Assembly: GCF_035751725.1 (NCBI RefSeq)
Contig: NZ_CP142104.1
Span: forward strand, 2,728,001-2,792,000
Length of the DNA: 64,000 nt
From: Pseudomonas frederiksbergensis
GTDB lineage: Bacteria; Pseudomonadota; Gammaproteobacteria; Pseudomonadales; Pseudomonadaceae
Direction: 5' to 3'
This document shows positions 36,122-43,606 of the stretch, one piece after another. Numbering within the stretch: the first letter of the stretch is position 1; every line of letters starts with the position of its first letter. The translations under genes and the position numbers were made by a program. The notes beneath the pieces are model-generated. The model was given only the letters and a program-made list of their open reading frames with translations. It made no database searches and was not told the origin of the DNA.

Positions 36122-36655
36122 TCAGGGAAAAGGTTCGGGGCGGGCGGCTTGCAGGGGCAGGTTGGCCGCCTCCCAGGCGTCGAGGCCGTCGCGGTACCAA
36201 TACACCTCTTTATAGCCCATGGACGCGGCGCGTTTTACCGCGTTCCAGCTCAACCAGCAATCGGAGCGGCAGTAAAAGACCAATGGTTGATCCAGGCGTC
36301 CGGCGGTGGCTTTGCGCAGGTGAAAGGTGAAGTAATCCTGCCAGCTCGGTTCGAGCTCGCCATCGCCCGTATTGGCCAGCCACAGGCTGCCGGGAAGGTT
36401 GGCGTGGGGCTCGGTGTCGATGAAACGTCCCTGGACCCAGGGGCGCCGGTAGACGTCGATCAACACCGGGGCGGGTTTCTGCCCGAGCAAGCGCTGCAGG
36501 GCTTCAGTGTCGAGGGTTTGCGCGCCTTCGGCGCAGGCGGGTGTCGGGCTGCGGTATTGGGTAATGCGATAGCCCTGCGCAGAAAACAGCGTAGTGTCGG
36601 CCTGCGCGACATTCAGCGACAGGCCCAGCATGACGATCGCCAGCAATCGGGGCAT
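36122..36655 (-). CDS. Periplasmic rhodanese-like PQQ-associated CXXCW-motif protein
   Basis: 177 residues from the ATG at 36655; the frame is open upstream but only through the control region. Signal peptide about 1-19. The rhodanese fold carries FYCRSDCWLSWNA, the Cys-x3-Cys-Trp motif that defines a family found only with PQQ alcohol oxidation clusters. A role in redox maturation or thiol chemistry of quinoprotein dehydrogenases is suspected but unproven. It probably leads a transcript that includes agmR, and has a ped/exa motif 59 nt upstream. Confidence 0.88.
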   Translation of the reverse strand: MPRLLAIVMLGLSLNVAQADTTLFSAQGYRITQYRSPTPACAEGAQTLDTEALQRLLGQKPAPVLIDVYRRPWVQGRFIDTEPHANLPGSLWLANTGDGELEPSWQDYFTFHLRKATAGRLDQPLVFYCRSDCWLSWNAVKRAASMGYKEVYWYRDGLDAWEAANLPLQAARPEPFP

Positions 36656-36708
36656 GGGATTTATCCTTTTTGTTATGCGCCCATTACATGCCAGGGTGGA
36701 AGTCTTGT

Positions 36709-36745
36709 GAATGCGACCATAGACAGGAAAACCGGTACTAAAGTA
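36709..36745 (-). promoter_or_regulatory. Two-part ped/exa motif upstream of the CXXCW gene
   Basis: Minus strand: box 1 TACTTTAGTA beginning at 36745, box 2 TCGCATTC with GCAT at 36714, 31 nt apart; 59 nt to the start codon. Box 1 is palindromic (TACT-TT-AGTA). Confidence 0.5.
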
Positions 36746-36800
36746 GTAATTTGCGTCAGCGATCACACCGATCCCCTGTGGGACCGTGTGTGTGGGCTGC

Positions 36801-37592
36801 TCAATTGGCCTTGCGCAACACCGCATGCTGTGGATTGAACGTCCACACTGCCAGCAGCGCGAACACCAGCGTCAACCCCACGCACACGGCCATCGCCAGC
36901 GCGTTGAACTGTCCATACAGCGCGAACCGCACCAGTTCCACGCCTTGGGTGAACGGGTTCACCGCGCACAGCCAATACAACCAGGGGCTGGCTTCGAGCA
37001 TTTTCCACAGTGGGTACAGTGCCGAAGACAGGAAAAACATCGGAAAGATGACGAAATTCATCACCCCGGCGAAATTTTCCAACTGCCGGATCGCATTGGA
37101 CAACAACAGGCCCAGGGCGCTGAGCATCAACGCCACCAACAGCAGGGCCGGCAATGCCAGCAGCAGGCCCATGGCCGGCGGCTGGACGCCGTAGAGCCAG
37201 GCGATGGCGAGAAAGGCGTAGACCTGCAACAGCGAGATCAGCGAGGTCGCAAGCAATTTGCTCGCCAGCAGGAAGGCACGGGGCAGGGGGCTGGTCAGGA
37301 GCACGCGCATGCTGCCCATTTCCCGGTCGTAGACCATCGACAGCGAGCCCTGCATGCCGTTGAACAACAGGATCATGCAGGCCAGCCCCGGCACGATGTA
37401 CACCTCGTAGGGGATGTAGGTGTCGTAGGGCGCGATGATGGCGATGCCCAGCGCCGCCCGGAACCCGGCGGCGAACACCAGCAGCCACAGGAGCGGTCGG
37501 ACCAGGGCGCTGAGCAACCGCGAGCGCTGCAAGATGAAGCGCAGCCATTCGCGCATCACGATGCCGCTGAAACAATGCCAATACGCGCTCAT
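36801..37592 (-). CDS. pedA2: ABC-2 type transporter permease (PedA2-like)
   Basis: 263 residues, six hydrophobic segments, with the ABC-2 export fold (LVRPLLWLLVFAAGF, DREMGSMRVLLTSPLPRAFLLASKLLATS, NFVIFPMFFLSSALYPLWKM). The ATG overlaps the ATPase stop. With PedA1 it should form an inner-membrane exporter induced with alcohol oxidation; cargo unknown (a toxic intermediate or a metal chelator are options). Last gene of the pedC-B-A1-A2 transcript. Confidence 0.9.
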   Translation of the reverse strand: MSAYWHCFSGIVMREWLRFILQRSRLLSALVRPLLWLLVFAAGFRAALGIAIIAPYDTYIPYEVYIVPGLACMILLFNGMQGSLSMVYDREMGSMRVLLTSPLPRAFLLASKLLATSLISLLQVYAFLAIAWLYGVQPPAMGLLLALPALLLVALMLSALGLLLSNAIRQLENFAGVMNFVIFPMFFLSSALYPLWKMLEASPWLYWLCAVNPFTQGVELVRFALYGQFNALAMAVCVGLTLVFALLAVWTFNPQHAVLRKAN

Positions 37593-38320
37593 GCGGCGGC
37601 TCCCGAGGCGGTCAGACGATGGAAGGCCGAGCCGAGGTTGCCGCCGTGCTCCAGGCTGACGTCTTCTGCGCGACCGCTGGCGACCAGTCGGCCGTGATGC
37701 ACGATCAGCAAGTCATCGCTGGGCTGCACTTCATCGAGCAGATGAGTGGTCCAGAACACGCTGATGCCCTGTTCCCGGCACAGCTGCCGGATGTGCTGTC
37801 CCAGGGCCTGGCGGCTGGCCGGATCGAGGCCGACGCTCGGCTCGTCCAGCAGCAACAGGCGCGGTTCATGGAGCAGCGCTCGGGCGATTTCGACCCGGCG
37901 CCGGTGCCCGCCATTGAGGTTGCGCACCGGCTCGTGGCGCCTTTGCGTCAACTGCTGGCGGGCCAGCTCGGCGTCGATCCGCGCGCTGCCCTGGCGCCGT
38001 GACATGCCATGCAGGGCAAGGTGATAACGCAGGTTCTGCTCAATGCTGAGGTCAAGGTCGAGGGTGCTTTGCTGGAACACCACGCCCAACTGGCGCAAGG
38101 CCTGGCGCGGTGACGCGCGCAGCGACTGGCCGCCGACGTGGATCTCGCCGCGCTGCACGTCGTACAGGCGCGTCAGCAGGGCGATCAGCGTCGACTTGCC
38201 AGCGCCGTTCGGTCCGAGGAGTGCGGCGAAGTGTCCGGCGGGTACGCTGAAGTTGATCTGGCGCAAAGCTTCCCGGGCACCGTAGGCGAAGCTCAGGTCG
38301 CTGACCTCCAAGGCGTTCAT
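37589..38320 (-). CDS. pedA1: ABC transporter ATPase (PedA1-like) with variant signature motif
   Basis: 243 residues from the ATG at 38320 (ATGA overlap with the YVTN gene). Walker A GPNGAGKST (about residues 36-44), Q-loop FQQST, Walker B LLLLDEPSVGLD and switch His in TTHLLDE are all intact. The ABC signature reads LNGGH instead of LSGGQ. Both changes fall in the residues that contact ATP gamma-phosphate across the dimer. Partner of the ABC-2 permease downstream. Confidence 0.92.
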   Translation of the reverse strand: MNALEVSDLSFAYGAREALRQINFSVPAGHFAALLGPNGAGKSTLIALLTRLYDVQRGEIHVGGQSLRASPRQALRQLGVVFQQSTLDLDLSIEQNLRYHLALHGMSRRQGSARIDAELARQQLTQRRHEPVRNLNGGHRRRVEIARALLHEPRLLLLDEPSVGLDPASRQALGQHIRQLCREQGISVFWTTHLLDEVQPSDDLLIVHHGRLVASGRAEDVSLEHGGNLGSAFHRLTASGAAA

Positions 38321-39306
38321 GGCGTCACCACCACGCCCCACGGATAACGTCCCACCTTCACTGACTTCAGCACCTTGCGGCTCTGCACGTCGATCACCGA
38401 GACATCGCCGCTCACGCCATTGGTCGCCAGCAATTGTTTCTGGTCCGGGGTGAACGCCAGTTGCCAGACGCGCCGGCCCACCAGCAGGTAATCCAGCACT
38501 TCGAAGGTCCTGGCATCGATGACCGCTACATGGTTGGCCGGGCCCAGGGCAACAAACGCGAGCTTGCCGTCGACGCTGAGCTTGATCCCCACTGGTTGGA
38601 CTTTGTCCGGGTGCACGCCCTTGATCTTAAACGTCAGCGTCTTCAAGACTTGGCGGGTGGCGACGTCGAGAATCGTCAACGTCCCGCCGATTTCCGCCGA
38701 GGCCCAGAGCTGCGTGCCGTCGCGATTGAACTCGACGAAGCGTGGCCGTTGGTCCACCAGGGTGTTGTCCGCCAATGTCTGGGTACTGGTGTCGATCCAG
38801 TGCAGCATGTTGGTGGTTTCACTGGTATTGACCGCCCACTTGCCATCGGGGCTGACCGCCATGCCTTCGGGCTCGACGCCGACGCCGATCTGGCCGAGTA
38901 CTTCGGAGGTCTGGGTGTCGATTACCGTGACCAAGGCATCGTCCTCGTTGGACACGTAGAGCCAGCGATCATTGGGATGGAGGGCGAATTGCTCCGGGTC
39001 CTTGCCGGAAGGCAGCTCCTTGACGATCTTGCGGGTGGCGACGTCCATCACCTGGACGCGGTCCGAATCGCTGGCGCAGATGTACAGCAGCCGATTGTCA
39101 TGGGACAGCAACAGGCCCCGGGGACGTTGGCCTACCGCCAAGGTATCGATGACTTCCAGGCTCTGCAGGTCGATCAGGCTGAGGCTGTTGTCTTTTTCGT
39201 TGGAGACCCAGGCGATGCTGGCGGCAGCGGGACCGGCAAGGAGCAGCGAGGCGCCCAGGGCGAGGGCTTGGCACAGCAGAGCCGGGTTTAGCAGGGGGCG
39301 GCGCAT
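38317..39306 (-). CDS. pedB: Periplasmic YVTN beta-propeller protein (PedB-like)
   Basis: 329 residues from the ATG at 39306; the open frame continues upstream without meaning. Signal peptide about 1-27 (ends AAAS). Seven repeats with YVTN-type cores (DNSLSLIDLQSLEVIDTLAVGQRPRG, then LYVSNEDDALVTVIDTQTSEVLGQIGVGVEPEG). Propellers of this family occur with PQQ alcohol systems; function unproven, perhaps scaffold or cofactor handling. Part of the pedC-B-A1-A2 operon. Confidence 0.88.
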   Translation of the reverse strand: MRRPLLNPALLCQALALGASLLLAGPAAASIAWVSNEKDNSLSLIDLQSLEVIDTLAVGQRPRGLLLSHDNRLLYICASDSDRVQVMDVATRKIVKELPSGKDPEQFALHPNDRWLYVSNEDDALVTVIDTQTSEVLGQIGVGVEPEGMAVSPDGKWAVNTSETTNMLHWIDTSTQTLADNTLVDQRPRFVEFNRDGTQLWASAEIGGTLTILDVATRQVLKTLTFKIKGVHPDKVQPVGIKLSVDGKLAFVALGPANHVAVIDARTFEVLDYLLVGRRVWQLAFTPDQKQLLATNGVSGDVSVIDVQSRKVLKSVKVGRYPWGVVVTP

Positions 39307-39332
39307 GGCGTTTTCCTTATTGTTGTTATCGA

Positions 39333-40499
39333 TCAGGGGTAGCGACAGCTCACTTCGGGTCGGTCGAAGCCCAGGCTGTCCATTTCGTTGGAGGGGTGCA
39401 GGAAGCCGTCCTGGGGCGAGGTGCTGACCAGTGCCCGCGGCTGGACCAGGGGAATCGGCTGGCGCAACTGGCCATTCCAGGGGCGATAGCTGAGCTTGCG
39501 ACCCTTGAATCCGTCCAATGGCAACTGGTCGCCGAGGGCCAGTTGGCGGATGGCGAACGGGTCGTCCTGGCGCAGTTTGCTGACGGCGGCGGCGATGCTG
39601 CGCACAGCGATCCAGGCGGCAAAGTCGCGGTCGTTCATCCAGCGGCCAGCCAAGGCTTCGAAGCGCTTTTGCAACTGCGCTGCACCGTAGGTCTCGACGG
39701 TCTTGTGCCAACCGGTGGGCGTCAGCCCCTGGGTGCCCGCGACCGGGCGCGGAAACCAGGTCTGGTAGGGCACGTATTCGCCGAAGTCGCCGCGCTCATC
39801 GGCCACCAGCACCACGTCGTATTCGGCGGTCTGGGTGAAGAGCGGCATGTCGGCCTGGGCGCTGCGGCGCTGGTCGTTGTCGAACTGCCAGGGTTTTTCG
39901 GCAACGATCTTCATGCCGAAGCGTTTCATCGCCCGGCGCAACGCGGCGGCGTAGGCCTGGTCTTCCGGTGTCTGGCCGACGATCAGCAAGGCCCGCTGCC
40001 ATTTACGAACGACACTGAATTGGACCAAGGCATCGGCGAGGGTCGCGCGGTCGGGCAGCGTGTGCAGCACGTTGCCCAGGCAGTCGCTGGTGCGCAGGTT
40101 GTCGTCGGGGCTGCCGGCGTTGAACAACAGGCTGTCGGGGAGGGCGGCGCTGAGCTGGCGAAGGCTGGCGGCAGGCGCATTCACCACGAACAGGCGCAGA
40201 CCTTGCTCATGCTGGGCGCGGGCGGCCTGGAGCAGCGCTTCGGGGCTGTCGACGGTGGCGCTGTCGAGGCGGTAGTCGTGCTTGAGAAAGCGTCCGGTGC
40301 TGTTGCTGTCGATGATCGCCAGCTCGGCCCCGCGTAGCCCGGCGTCGGTGGGCTCGGCGATGACATTGGACAACAGCGGGCCTGGATCGGGACGGTAACC
40401 GAGGTAGCCGATGCGCACTTGCAATGGCACGGTATCGCCTGCCTGGGCGGTTGCCGCGGCCAACAGGTAAACCAGGGCGTAACTGACAAGCCGGCGCAT
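39333..40499 (-). CDS. pedC: ABC-type periplasmic substrate-binding protein (PedC-like)
   Basis: 388 residues from the ATG at 40499. Signal peptide about 1-20. Type I periplasmic-binding fold resembling branched-chain amino-acid binding proteins (IGYLGYRPDPGPLLSNV, LRGAELAIIDSNSTGRF, NAGSPDDNLRTSDCLGNVLHTLPDRATLADALVQF). The neighbouring exporter has only a permease and ATPase, so a binding protein here is unexpected and may have a sensing role. A ped/exa motif lies 59 nt upstream. Confidence 0.87.
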   Translation of the reverse strand: MRRLVSYALVYLLAAATAQAGDTVPLQVRIGYLGYRPDPGPLLSNVIAEPTDAGLRGAELAIIDSNSTGRFLKHDYRLDSATVDSPEALLQAARAQHEQGLRLFVVNAPAASLRQLSAALPDSLLFNAGSPDDNLRTSDCLGNVLHTLPDRATLADALVQFSVVRKWQRALLIVGQTPEDQAYAAALRRAMKRFGMKIVAEKPWQFDNDQRRSAQADMPLFTQTAEYDVVLVADERGDFGEYVPYQTWFPRPVAGTQGLTPTGWHKTVETYGAAQLQKRFEALAGRWMNDRDFAAWIAVRSIAAAVSKLRQDDPFAIRQLALGDQLPLDGFKGRKLSYRPWNGQLRQPIPLVQPRALVSTSPQDGFLHPSNEMDSLGFDRPEVSCRYP

Positions 40500-40554
40500 G
40501 ACGTCCTCCATTGCAGGTAGCGCCAGCATAGGAAGGCCACGGCCCTGGGGAAAT

Positions 40555-40588
40555 ATGCAGAAAGTACCGCCGGGGCAGTACCAAGGTA
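40555..40588 (-). promoter_or_regulatory. Two-part ped/exa motif upstream of pedC
   Basis: Minus strand: box 1 TACCTTGGTA (perfect TACC-TT-GGTA palindrome) beginning at 40588, box 2 CTGCATAT with GCAT at 40558, 30 nt apart; 59 nt to the start codon. Confidence 0.5.
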
Positions 40589-40656
40589 GTAGCTCGGTCC
40601 GGGCGCCGGGGTTTTAGGATGCTTCCAATCGTCATTGATCAGGGAGCGAACAGGTC

Positions 40657-40860
40657 ATGCGGGTTTTCAAGACGCTGCTGTTGCCGTTATTGCTGATCCT
40701 GAGCTTGATTGGAGTGGATCGACCCAAAGTGTCCCCTGTGGGGACGCGCCTGCTCGCGAAAGCAGTGGTTCAGCCGGCCTTGATGTTGGACGTGCCGCCG
40801 TTTTCGCGAGCAGGCGCGCTCCCACAGGGGGCCGGCGTGATTCGCAGGTTGGAGCACTGA
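40657..40860 (+). CDS. Small predicted secreted protein, coding region interrupted by a REPIN
   Basis: 67 codons beginning with a plausible signal peptide (MRVFKTLLLPLLLILSLIGVD) and a GGGAG site upstream, ending 2 bp before the pedS2 ATG. From codon 26 on, the frame runs through two inverted REP arms (40733-40831), so the middle is repeat-derived and only about 10 C-terminal codons could be original. It may be a once-shorter leader peptide gene altered by REPIN insertion, or chance. Confidence 0.35.
   Translation: MRVFKTLLLPLLLILSLIGVDRPKVSPVGTRLLAKAVVQPALMLDVPPFSRAGALPQGAGVIRRLEH
40733..40831. repeat. REPIN (inverted pair of REP sequences)
   Basis: CCCCTGTGGGGACGCGCCTG followed by CTCGCGAAA (40733-40761) is mirrored by TTTTCGCGAGCAGGCGCGCT with CCCACAGGGGG (40801-40831). 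Together they form a long cruciform upstream of pedS2. Confidence 0.85.
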
Positions 40861-40862
40861 CC

Positions 40863-42119
40863 ATGTCAGCCCTCTGGCGAATCAACCTCTGGGTCTCAGC
40901 GTTCTTTGCCTTGGTCACCCTGGCCTGTGCAACGCTGCTGCTGCACCAGGCCACGGCCGATGTGACACGCGAACTGCAATCGGCCGAGTCGGTGGTGCAT
41001 TACCTGCGCGAGACCGCCCAGCGCGATCCGGCCAGCCTTCAATCGCGGCTCACCGGCAGCCTGCGTCACGTGCGGGTGCGTTGGTTGGCCGCCGCAGAGC
41101 ATTCGCCGGCCCAGGAGCCCGGCTTGAACGCCTGGCTGGGGCGTCGACTCTTGCACGACGGTCCTGTCGCCCAGGTCGTTGAATTGCAGGACGGTCGTCG
41201 AGCCTGGATCGCCGTTGACCCCGGGGATGAAGTGGATGAAATCCTCGATTCCCTGGTGCAACTGCTCGGTGTTTGCGCGATGGCCTGGCTGCTCAGCCTG
41301 CTGGCAATCCGTTGGGCGGTGCGCCGGGGCATGCGCTTGCTGGACGATTTGCTGCGGGCGCTGCACCAGGTGTCCGCGGGCGACCTGCACGTGAACCTGC
41401 GGACCGAAGGCCTTTCGGAAGCCCAGCAACTGGCGGAGCATTTCAATCGGATGACTGCCGCCCTGGCCCAGACCCGGGCGGACAATGCCCGGCTGACCCA
41501 GGCGTTGCTGGCGGTACAAGAGCAGGAACGCAGATCCCTTGCGCAAACCTTGCACGACGATCTGGGCCAATATGTGGCGGGCATTCGAGCGCGGGCCTGT
41601 CTGCTGCGGCTGGTAATCCATCAGCCGCCGGCGCTGGAGCAGACCGCCAGCGAGTTGGAAGAACACTGTGACCATTTGCAGCAAGGCTTTCGCGCCTTGG
41701 TCAACGACTTGTACCCCGTCGTGCTCCAGCATTTGCCGTTGGGCGAAGCCATCGAGTTGTTGGCCCGGCAATGGCAGGACAGCCACGGCATCGCCTGCCA
41801 GTTGCGGGTCGATGGCGCGATACCGCCATTGGCCGGGTCGGACAAAGCCCACCTGTACCGCCTGTTGCAGGAAGCGCTGACCAACATCGCCCGGCATGCC
41901 GACGCCAGCCAGGTGCGGATCCGCATGCAGCATCGCGCCGGTCGCCTGCGGCTATGGGTGCGCGATAACGGACGCGGTGCCAAGCAGCCCGCCCGGGCCG
42001 GGGTGGGCTTGCATTCGATGGCCGAACGGGCCCGCAGCCTCGGCGGTGAGCTGCGGGTCATGAGCCGGCCCGGCGCGGGTTGGGCGCTGGACTTGAACAT
42101 TCCCCTGGAGGCGTCATGA
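40863..42119 (+). CDS. pedS2: Membrane sensor histidine kinase PedS2-like
   Basis: 418 residues. Two membrane helices (about 7-27 and 133-155) bound a periplasmic sensor loop of about 105 residues; a HAMP linker follows, then HisKA_3 with the phospho-His in LAQTLHDDLGQYV (about residue 230) and HATPase (LLQEALTNIARHADASQ, GVGLHSMAERA). In P. putida this kinase responds to lanthanides and switches between PedE and PedH. The stop overlaps pedR2 (ATGA). Sensor specificity is taken from synteny, not from residues I can identify. Confidence 0.9.
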   Translation: MSALWRINLWVSAFFALVTLACATLLLHQATADVTRELQSAESVVHYLRETAQRDPASLQSRLTGSLRHVRVRWLAAAEHSPAQEPGLNAWLGRRLLHDGPVAQVVELQDGRRAWIAVDPGDEVDEILDSLVQLLGVCAMAWLLSLLAIRWAVRRGMRLLDDLLRALHQVSAGDLHVNLRTEGLSEAQQLAEHFNRMTAALAQTRADNARLTQALLAVQEQERRSLAQTLHDDLGQYVAGIRARACLLRLVIHQPPALEQTASELEEHCDHLQQGFRALVNDLYPVVLQHLPLGEAIELLARQWQDSHGIACQLRVDGAIPPLAGSDKAHLYRLLQEALTNIARHADASQVRIRMQHRAGRLRLWVRDNGRGAKQPARAGVGLHSMAERARSLGGELRVMSRPGAGWALDLNIPLEAS

Positions 42120-42754
42120 ACATTTTGTTGGTGGATGACCACGCCGTGGTCCGGCAAGGCTACGCCAGCCTGTTGCGGGCACTGATGCCGGAGCTGCAGG
42201 TTCGCGAAGCCGCTTCGGGCGAAGAGGCATTGAGCCAGGTGCAGGAGCAAGTGCCAAACCTGGTGATCATGGACTTCGGCCTGCCGGGCATCAGCGGGCT
42301 GGAAACCACCCGGCGCCTGCGCCAACGCTTGCCGCAACTGCGGGTGCTGTTCTTCAGCATGCACGACGAATTGCCGTTGGTGCGCCAGGCGCTGGAGGCG
42401 GGCGCGGCGGGCTATCTGACCAAGAACTCGGCACCGCAGGTATTGGTGGAGGCGGTGCGGCGGGTGCTGGCCGGCCACGCCTACATCGAGCAGGCTCTGG
42501 CCACTCAGTTGGCCTGCGCAACCAACCGCCACGACAGCGATCCGCGCCTGCAATCAATGACCCAGCGGGAGTTGGAAATCTTCGTCATGCTCGCCAAGGG
42601 CACCCCCGCGCGGACCATTGCCGAACAGCTGTGCATCAGCGCCAAGACCGTGTCCAACCACCTGACGTTGCTCAAGAGCAAATTGCAGGTCAGTTCCCAC
42701 GCCGAGTTGGTGCATTTGGGAATTGATATGGGGGTGGTGCGGGTGGCGGGGTGA
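42116..42754 (+). CDS. pedR2: LuxR-family response regulator PedR2-like
   Basis: 212 residues from the ATG at 42116; the longer frame lies in the kinase gene. Receiver with VDDH, Asp53 (VIMDFGLPG) and Lys in YLTKNSA, then LuxR HTH (MTQRELEIFVMLAKGTPARTIAEQLCISAKTVSNHLTLLKSKL). It pairs with PedS2 and should control the calcium and lanthanide dehydrogenase genes. Followed by a REP hairpin that separates it from the convergent pentapeptide gene. Confidence 0.92.
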   Translation: MNILLVDDHAVVRQGYASLLRALMPELQVREAASGEEALSQVQEQVPNLVIMDFGLPGISGLETTRRLRQRLPQLRVLFFSMHDELPLVRQALEAGAAGYLTKNSAPQVLVEAVRRVLAGHAYIEQALATQLACATNRHDSDPRLQSMTQRELEIFVMLAKGTPARTIAEQLCISAKTVSNHLTLLKSKLQVSSHAELVHLGIDMGVVRVAG

Positions 42755-42778
42755 AACCAGGCGATGAAGATAAATTAT

Positions 42779-42803
42779 GGTGAGGGGGATTTATCCCCTC
42801 GCC
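42779..42803. repeat. REP-like hairpin between pedR2 and the pentapeptide gene
   Basis: GGTGAGGGGGAT-TT-ATCCCCTCGCC, nearly symmetric, between two convergent stops; probable bidirectional end. Confidence 0.7.
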
Positions 42804-42816
42804 ACGGGTAATGTGT

Positions 42817-43461
42817 TCAGCGCTCCCAAGACGTTGGGCACCCGACACACCCCTTCATATTCGCATCCTGGAAATTCCCGTAATGCTGGCGCGAACCCGT
42901 CAGGTTGGCCTGTTCCAGATTGCTTTCGCCGAGCTTGACCTCTTGTAGGTTGGCATCGCGCAAATCGGCGCCCTTGAGGTCGGCCTTGCTCAGCCAAGCC
43001 ATTTCCAGGTCGGCGGCTTGAAGGTTGGCGTCGTGCAGACGGGCGCCGGACAAGCGGGCGAACTGGAGATAGGCCGCTGTCAAATCAGCGCGCTGAAATT
43101 GCGCACCCTGGGCAAACAGGCCCCAGCCCTGGATCGCCTTCAGCGTGGCACCGCTGAAGTCCGCCAGGCGCAGGTTGCTTTGTTGCAGGCTTGCGCGACT
43201 CAGGTTGGCGCCCTGTAGCTGGGCTTTTTCCAGATTGGCCAGGTCCAGTCGCGCGTGGCGCAGGTCGGCATCGCGCAGATCCGCGCCGGCGAGGTTCATC
43301 TTGCGCAGGTCCTGGTTGGCCAGTTGTGCGCCGCGCAGGTTGGCGCCGGGGCATTGGCTGGATTCGGCGATGGTGCAGCCGTTGATTGTCAGCGGGATAT
43401 CAGTGTCGTCGGCATGGGCAACGGCGCCGATGAACAGAAATAGCAATGGCAGTGACTTCAT
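42817..43461 (-). CDS. Secreted pentapeptide-repeat protein
   Basis: 214 residues. Signal peptide about 1-17. From residue 38 on it has about 25 A(D/N)Lxx repeats (GANLRGAQLANQDLRKMNLAGADLRDADL and so on) forming a right-handed quadrilateral helix, with Cys pairs at both ends (NGCTIAESSQC; GCVGC). The P. putida cluster has a similar gene between pedR2 and pedE. The periplasmic role is unknown; a scaffold for dehydrogenase or cytochrome is possible. Confidence 0.9.
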   Translation of the reverse strand: MKSLPLLFLFIGAVAHADDTDIPLTINGCTIAESSQCPGANLRGAQLANQDLRKMNLAGADLRDADLRHARLDLANLEKAQLQGANLSRASLQQSNLRLADFSGATLKAIQGWGLFAQGAQFQRADLTAAYLQFARLSGARLHDANLQAADLEMAWLSKADLKGADLRDANLQEVKLGESNLEQANLTGSRQHYGNFQDANMKGCVGCPTSWER

Positions 43462-43480
43462 GGCATGAACTCAGGCAAGT

Positions 43481-43582
43481 GTTGGAGCGGGCTTGCTCCG
43501 GGCGGCGATCCGACGAAGACGTCGGCACAGTCAGAATCCCTATCAACTGAACCACCGCTTTCACGAGCAAGCCCGCTCCAAC
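43481..43582. repeat. REPIN
   Basis: GTTGGAGCGGGCTTGCTC at 43481 and GAGCAAGCCCGCTCCAAC ending at 43582 are inverted, 60 bp apart, between the pentapeptide start and the pedE stop. Confidence 0.85.
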
Positions 43583-43606
43583 TGGGGATGGGGTACAAGT
43601 CAGGGG

